From: Cylindrodendrum hubeiense
Lineage: Eukaryota; Ascomycota; Sordariomycetes; Hypocreales; Nectriaceae
Direction: 5' to 3'
Length of the DNA stretch: 64,000 bases
NCBI GenBank assembly: GCA_014621425.1
Contig: JAANBB010000215.1
Span: forward strand, 1 to 64,000
The notes under the pieces were generated by a model that did not search any database, was not told the DNA's origin, and saw only the letters and a list, made by a program, of their open reading frames with translations. Of the stretch, positions 57,901 to 64,000 are shown piece by piece; the first letter of the stretch is position 1; the number at the start of each line of letters is the position of its first letter. Both the position numbers and the translations under genes were made by a program.

Positions 57901-60882
57901 AATCCCGTCTCATTGGTGATCGAAAAGTGCACCATCTCACTCCAGCCGACGTCTACTACGCCAGTACTCGGCTATCAGAAACCGAAAAGTCGCAAGATAA
58001 GCGATGGGAACCAATACTGCCTCGGACTCTCATGTTCAAGCAGTTTTTTAGGTTCATTAAAGCAAGCACAACCGCACCTCAAATGGTCGAGGCAATGCGT
58101 GACTCTGGCATTACGCCGTTTGTGCTGGACACTCTACCAGAAGCTGTGCTTGTGCCTCTGCAGGATGCCATATCGTTATGCCAGCCGCGTCCTCCATCAT
58201 CTTGGTCTAAGGAACTCCTTGAGCTGGTTAATCGCAGCGACATCAACCTCATTCTTGCCCCTGGGAAGTGCCTGAAGCCCACGGCCTCGAAGATTTTGGT
58301 AAGGGCTCCTATTTGTAGTGATGACATTCGTTAACCATATGAACTAGACTCCGACTCACACCGCAACGTGGGACTTCAAGTTGCTCTGTCAAAGCGTCGA
58401 AGAAACCAATAATGTTGGCTATGACGAGGGCGAGGGAACTGAACGGCAAGCCGTCATTCGTACTCTTTTCAAAGACGACCGTCGTTTGAATGAGGCGCAG
58501 GACCTACTTTCTACGCACAAAGCAAGATTGATCCAACTCGATCACAACCCAAGCTGGCCGGAAAGCGAATACTTGGAAAAGCAGAAGGAACTCGTGTCTA
58601 GAATTGCTACGGGGACCCTTGCCATCCCGGCCGGGCGCGCACTATTATACTACAGTTTGCGGTTCCCGTTGATAACGCAGAAATTTCACATCAGCGGGTT
58701 CAACCTCAACTGCATTGTCAAGCCAACAAATGTCACTGTGGGCGTGGACAAAACCCTATTCACGGAAGAGAAGGTGTGCTGGGGTTTCTTCCACCAGGGT
58801 GTTGCTGCAGGTCTAGCAATCTCTCCTCACGCTAAAGGTATCGACACTTCCTGGATTCTATACAACAAACCAGGGCAAGAGCTCAACAATCGGCATGCTG
58901 GCTTCCTTCTAGCCCTTGGTCTGAACGGCCACCTGAAGGACGTCGCGAAATGGGTCGCTTTCAAGTACCTCACGCCGAAGCATACCATGACGTCGATTGG
59001 TCTTCTGCTCGGTCTTGCTGCCTCCTACATGGGCACTATGGATTCTCTAATCACTCGTCTCCTCTCGGTTCATGCTACTCGGATGTTACCAAGGGGTTCG
59101 GCTGAGCTGAATCTATCGCCGCTTACTCAGACCTCGGGCATAATGGGCATCGGGTTGCTGTACGCCAATAGCCAGCACCGCCGTATGAGCGAAATCATGC
59201 TTTCTGAGATCGAACATGTTGACGAAGAAGACGAGGAAGAGCCCTTGAGGAGTGAGTGCTACCGCCTAGCTGCCGGGTTTGCGCTCGGTTTCATCAACCT
59301 AGGAAAGGGCACCGACTTGAAGGGCCTACACGACATGAGGATTACGGAGAAGCTCATCACCCATGCAACGGCGACGAAAAATGTCGAGATCGTCCATGTG
59401 TTGGACCGAGCTGCCGCCGGTGCAGTGATGGCTATTACCCTCATATACATGAAGTCCGAAGATCAGATTGTGGCACGCAAGATCGATGTTCCTGACTCGG
59501 TCCTACAATTCGACTATGTCCGTCCTGACATTCTCATGCTGCGGACAATTGCCAAGAACTTGATCCTTTGGTCCAAGATTGAGCCAACGTTCTCTTGGAT
59601 TCACAAGAATCTCCCAGCTCCCTACCGCCATCGCTACAAGCTTCACGGAACCACCAAACTGCGGTCCACGGATCTCCCCTTCTTCAGCATCGTAGCCGGC
59701 CTCTGCTTCGCGACCGCGCTTCGATTCTCGGGAAGCGCCTCCCCGAAGGTCCGAGACTTGTTGCTGCATTACCTCGACCAGTTTATGCGCATCACCCAGC
59801 TTCCATCTTCGTCCAGCTCGCACCCAGAGGGCGCTGCCCCATACGACGAGGAGCTTACTCGGACAAATACTCGCATGTGTCAGGACATTCTTGCTTTGTC
59901 GTGTTCCATCGTGATGGCTGGCACGGGTGACATCCCTGTTCTCCGACGTCTTCGTGCGCTACACGGCCGCGATGACCCGGACACTCCGTACGGATCTCAC
60001 CTCGCGGCTCACCTGGCTGTTGGTGCTCTCTTCTTGGGATGTGGAACAACTACGTTTGGGTCGAGTGATATGGCCATTGCTGCCCTGCTAGTGTCTTTCT
60101 ATCCCATCTTCCCAACGAACGTCATGGATAACCGCGCTCATCTCCAAGCGCTTCGGCATTTCTGGGTCCTCGCCACCGAACAGCGATGTCTCGTCACCAA
60201 AGATGTCCTCACAGGGCAACCCGTTTCTGTACCCATCCAAATCAAGATGCAGAGCAACACGTCGACCGAGCCCGTTCTCAACCGCACCGCGCCTTGCATC
60301 CTCCCGCCCCTGGACCAGATCGCCAGCTTGTCGACGGCCTGCGGTCCCCAGTTCTGGGACGTGGAGCTGGATTTCTCCAACGAGAAGGTCAGGACTGCCT
60401 TCGAGGAGACGCAGAGCCTGTACCTCCGGAGGCGCCCGCCGCGAGAAGGCGCCTTTGCATCCACGCTCCGGGCCTTGGGCAGCGACGACAAGGGCAAGGA
60501 GCCCCTCGAATGGGTCTTCCAGCTTGAGCGTCTGCGCGACATCAGCTACGCCGAACGAGCCGTCGTGCTCGAGCGAGGCGACGAATCCCAGCAGACCGGC
60601 AGCGCCATTGATGCTCGGCTGGAGATGGAGAAGGGCATCACCGACGGCACCGACAGAGAGCGTCTCGAGGGCGCCCGCCTGCTCTTTGAATGGGGCGCCG
60701 TGCGCGACCGCCTCGTCCAGCCCAACGTTTACGACAGCCAGGAAACCATCGACGCGCGGTCCCACGATCCGCACGCCGAGGACCCGGCCGAGAAGGAGGA
60801 GGACATGTGGTGGATGCGGGACAGCGTCATCGAGGGGCTCAAGGGCAAGGTTTGGCTGGCAGGCCGGGAGGGGGAGCAATAG
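54954..60882 (+). CDS. apc1: Anaphase-promoting complex subunit 1 (Apc1/BimE)
   Basis: Three exons (54954-57789, 57838-58298, 58348-60882; introns 48 and 49 bp) give 1,943 residues, the usual size of the fungal protein. The N-terminal beta-propeller part shows CVVWCRGGIFRKTFKF and RLVSLTDPLMELGLVV; residues ~330-400 are a Ser/Arg/Lys-rich loop likely to be phosphorylated. The C-terminal half contains the PC-repeat (proteasome/cyclosome) helices, e.g. HAGFLLALGLNGHLKDVAKWVAFKYL, TMTSIGLLLGLAASYMGTMDS, TSGIMGIGLLYANSQHRRMSE and LAAHLAVGALFLGCGTTTFG. Apc1 (Aspergillus BimE) is the scaffold of the APC/C ubiquitin ligase that drives anaphase and mitotic exit. Start chosen at MASVKSLGLHQPAG, the conserved N-terminus; ten further codons are open upstream. 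Confidence 0.93.
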
Positions 60883-61471
60883 GAGCTCATCTCCAGCATG
60901 CACAGTCTGGCGTTGGGAGGATGGTCGTGATCACGATGGAAGCAAAAGGCTAGGACAACAGAAGGAGGGCTGGCGTATAAATATGTGTTTACGAGCCATG
61001 ACATAACGGAATATACAAGACTAATCGGAGTGCGGCTCTATCATCATGAACGTGCTAGCCATGTACCGCGGTCATAGAAAACCCTCACTATGGAAACAGG
61101 GCAAGTGAGGCGAAGAGATCATGTAGTTCAACAATCACGTAAATTCCATTATCCCCCCTTTGCCTCTTCCCTTTTCCGAGAACGCCATGCAATGCAAACC
61201 GCATCACTGGGGATATACAGGGCTTCTATCCGCCACTATTGGACCCTTTAGCCGCGCTGCTTTCGCCGTCCCTTCCCCCCTTCTGCTTCCTGCTGTTGTC
61301 GACGTCATCATCATCATCAGTCTCCCAGATCGCAAGAAAAGTGCGCCACCCTAAGCAGCGGAGACCCGATCATCCGGCGGAGAGCTCCTCAAGGGCCCCC
61401 ATATGGATTGCGTTGCCCCAGTTGAGTTGTCATAAAAACACTCATCGTGCCCGTCAAGGACCAGCCGAGCT
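60883..61471. other. convergent 3' intergenic region
   Basis: About 590 bp between the ends of apc1 and the eIF3e gene. It holds short frames only and is taken as two 3' UTRs; a (CATCAT)n-like short run lies near 61306. Confidence 0.5.
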
Positions 61472-62871
61472 CTATTTTGAGACGGCAGCGTTCAGGACCT
61501 GTGTCCTGAAGAAACCACCCTTGGTCTTCTCAATCACCTGCTGATAGACGTTGTTGGGAGGGTGGTTCATCACCACGGTACCGTCCTGGCTGTCGATCTT
61601 GGCATCCAGTCGGGTCTCTCGGATCAGGTTGACGATCCACTTCTCACCATCGTCGGGGTTCAGGCCGAGCTTGGAGCTCAGGTCCCGGATGTTCATGCGG
61701 CTGAAGATCTTGCAGTAGCTCTCGCAGATGAGGTGTCGGGCAGCCTCGACAAAGGCGTCGGCAGAGGAGGCGAGGAAGAAGTCGCTGCGGCAGACCTGCT
61801 CGGCCAGGTGGAGGGCCTCGCGGGCAGCCTCGAAGTCGTGAGCGATGTAGAGGGCATTCACGAACTGGGTAATGGGGTCGGTGTACTCGTAGGCCTCCTG
61901 GCGGACGTATCGGATAACATCCTTCATCTGCTTCTGCTGGAGGGAGCTGTTGCGAGCGCGGGTGCGGCCGGTAATGACGGCAGCGATGAGGTATCGCAGG
62001 ATCCAGGGGCAGGAGGTCTGGATGGTGTTGATGTAGGCGGCGGAGAAGAACATGTCCAGGATGGGCTCTCGGGCACCTTCGAAGTTGAAGAGGGGGAAGA
62101 GGGACCAGTGGACCAGCATCGTTCGGTGGTCGAGCTGGGCACGGGGGTTGTTGAACAACTTGGTGTCGATGTTCTCCTTCACATTCTTAAGCTCGTCGAC
62201 AGCGGACTCCCAGTTGGTCTGGAGGATCTCAGAGGCGAGCTTGCCCCAGGTAGCGCCCGAGACCTTGTCGTTATCGGTGGACAGCACTCGGAACTGGTAG
62301 AGCATCTCGGCGGCGGGCTCGTACTGGCCGCATCGGAACTGGAACTGACCGAAGTCGTAGAGGGCGTCGACCATCTCGACGGTGACCTAGATATTTTGCC
62401 CCGTCAGTGACACAGCCCAACGTCGATTTGTGGCTTGTGGGCGCGCGCGGGACTCGATCCACTTACCCCGTGCGAGTTCTTGAGAAACTCCAAGTTGGCA
62501 ACCTTGTCGCTTCGGAGGCCGTTGACGACCTCGTCCTGGGTCAAGAGGTCTGCGATCTTGGCCGTGGCCTGCTCGTACTTCTCCAGCTGTGACAGCACCT
62601 CCTGCCTCTTCTTGATGTACTCGGCGGGGGGGTCGGCCACGCCGTGGAATTCACAGTAGAGGGTGGCGACGTAGTCGGTCATGTTGGTGTCCTCGAGCAG
62701 CTTGATCTTGCCCGACAGGATCTGCCTGGCCATGGCGTCGTCGCCACTCTCCTCGGCCTTCTGCTCCTCGAACTGAATCAGAGGAAACAGCAGGTGTCGG
62801 CTCAGGTGCGGTGCCATCTTGGGCATGATCGACGAGCCGTCGGCCGAGACGCCGGTGAGAACTTCTTCCAT
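61472..62871 (-). CDS. int6: Translation initiation factor eIF3 subunit e (INT6)
   Basis: Two exons (62871-62467 and 62386-61472; 81-bp intron) give 439 residues, close to the family length. The N-terminus shows [21 protein letters not shown], the hallmark eIF3e start region, then [32 protein letters not shown]. After the intron comes the helical part ([32 protein letters not shown]) and a PCI domain ([55 protein letters not shown]). The protein is part of the cytosolic eIF3 complex that loads mRNA on the 40S subunit. The upstream in-frame extension to 63033 lacks family similarity and lies in the shared promoter with the mL49 gene. Confidence 0.95.
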
Positions 62872-63335
62872 GGTGGGCAAATATCGGATCGGTCCGGGTT
62901 CGACGAGGAGGCTTGCGGAAAGGGTCGTCAGAGGTCGTCTAGAGAAAGGGCTCGTCGCGAGAGTAAGGACGCAGGGCGAAGCGAAGCCGTGATTGATGGA
63001 GGGGCAGATTTTTGGTGAATTTCGCCAATCCACAAGTGGTGTGGGGTTTGGCCTGTGGCCGGGGATTTACCGGCTCTCCGAAGGTCAATGTCATGTGATC
63101 CCGAGATTTTCCTTGGAGAGCTTCAACTTCCGGAGCTCTGGAGCGCGACAGGCGAGTGTACGACGGGTTCAGTGCGGTCCCAACAAGACCAATTGGGTAT
63201 TCATTCTCTGTGTTGTGATTGCGACTTTTTCTCTTCAAGCCATTTGTACTACGACCATCCGAGTCACACAACCGCATCAACACACACCACCGCACCGCAT
63301 CACACGACCGCATCCCTCGATTATCGATCCTCACA
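62872..63335. promoter_or_regulatory. Divergent promoter between int6 and mL49 genes
   Basis: 464 bp between two housekeeping starts, both translation-related. Near 63240-63310 a CACACAACCG/CACACCACCGCACC-rich segment forms the likely 5' UTR of the plus-strand gene. Shared control is inferred. Confidence 0.4.
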
Positions 63336-63913
63336 ATGCGCTTCCTTCTCCCCCGAGTCCTCTCCACAGGGCGCCAGGCTCTCCTCCAACAGCCTGCTTT
63401 CCACGCATCCCTCGCCCAGCGCTGCTCCTTCCTCCCCGCCATCCAGATCGCCCCGGCCTCCTTCAAGACCCACGCCGGATACAAGCCGAACCCGTCTGAG
63501 AAACCCGTCAACCCGAACGTCAGGAACAAGATCCACGAGAAGAAGCGCCCCATTAAGCGTCCATTTGTGCCTCCGCCGACTAAGACTGAGGAGGAGCTCA
63601 TCGCCGCCCTGCCCTACATCATCAGACGCACACCCTATGCACAACTCCCTATATATCGAAAGTTCATGTCAGGTGGCAACCGCTGCATTATTCTCATCAA
63701 GAAGGTCGATGGAGACCGATCAAAATTGGTGGAAGACTTGACAACCGCATTGGGGCTTGAGCGAAAGGATATTCGATTGAACCCTACAACACAACAAGTC
63801 GAGATCAAGGTGAGAGATGACCTTATCCAGAACGACGTCTTCACGATAGCTAACATCAGCAGGGGAATCACTTCGAGAAGGCTTTGGATTGGATGCTGCA
63901 GACTGGATTCTAG
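63336..63913 (+). CDS. img2: Mitochondrial large ribosomal subunit protein mL49 (IMG2-like)
   Basis: Two exons (63336-63809 and 63863-63913) give 174 residues; a CAG three bases earlier could be used instead and would add one Gln. The N-terminus is a presequence (RVLSTGRQALLQQPAFHASLAQR). The conserved part is LPYIIRRTPYAQLPIYRKFMSGGNRCIILIKKVDGD, LVEDLTTALGLERKDIRLNPTTQQVEIKG and HFEKALDWMLQTGF, which corresponds to the mL49/IMG2 family of mitoribosomal proteins. Yeast Img2 is needed for mitochondrial genome integrity and translation. The unspliced frame stays open to the window end, but splicing restores the family C-terminus and a TAG at 63911. Confidence 0.88.
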
Positions 63914-64000
63914 ATTTAGAAACGGATGGCCCTTGGAGACTTGCTGGGAGAGATCGTGGACTCAAGTCACCAAAAGCTCATATCCCGGCTGTAAAACTGT

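Noticed and set aside
60088..60903. Minus-strand 271-codon frame opposite the end of apc1
   Set aside because: Antisense of a conserved coding region; no recognisable motif.
61562..62410. Plus-strand 282-codon frame opposite eIF3e
   Set aside because: Composition (Gly/Leu/Val/Asp-rich) is that of an antisense frame; the minus strand encodes a clear PCI-domain protein.
1..64000. CRISPR arrays, insertion sequences, bacterial operons or transposons
   Set aside because: No regularly spaced direct repeats, transposase or terminal inverted repeats were seen; the DNA is clearly eukaryotic with spliced genes.

Overview
The window looks like nuclear DNA of a filamentous ascomycete (Pezizomycotina, most likely Sordariomycetes/Hypocreales). 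Introns are short (about 47-110 bp) with GTRNGT-like donors and YAG acceptors. The gene families are typical of moulds: a PKS-NRPS megasynthase, a Zn2Cys6 activator, an NLR-like PNP-NACHT-ankyrin protein, a DUF6594-type protein, and single-copy housekeeping genes. The order-level placement is an inference from gene content; the genus cannot be told from the sequence alone.

Layout. (1) 0.9-5.2 kb: a signal-peptide plus seven-hydrophobic-segment membrane protein, a small mitochondrial LEA-type protein and a GPR1/FUN34/YaaH acetate-transporter-family protein. (2) 7.6-11.8 kb: a 1,333-residue STAND/NLR-type protein (nucleoside-phosphorylase-like domain, NACHT, 13 ankyrin repeats). (3) 12.2-36.2 kb: a biosynthetic gene cluster containing an Old Yellow Enzyme homologue, a 4,034-residue PKS-NRPS, a stand-alone trans-enoyl reductase, a SAM-dependent methyltransferase-like protein, a cytochrome P450 and a Zn2Cys6 regulator. 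(4) 37.4-63.9 kb: mostly housekeeping genes (mitochondrial J-domain protein, secreted-looking SET protein, GatB, DUF6594-like protein, intron-containing tRNA-Ala, GPI-anchored protein, VPS41, APC1, eIF3e, mL49).

How the cluster genes fit together. A PKS-NRPS without a working ER domain needs a trans-ER, and the two lie divergently across one promoter. Adding a P450, a C-methyltransferase-fold protein and an OYE homologue gives the same five-enzyme set known for ilicicolin H-type decalin 2-pyridones: IccA synthase, IccB ER, IccC ring-expanding P450, IccD SAM-dependent pericyclase, IccE epimerase. The OYE has Phe where the canonical proton-donor Tyr sits, which fits a non-reductive epimerase. 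Short sequence motifs recur in the cluster promoters and could be sites for the cluster regulator. Product identity is an inference from gene content and motifs, not from alignment.

Exon boundaries were read by eye from frame continuity, splice consensus and family conservation; they are proposals.
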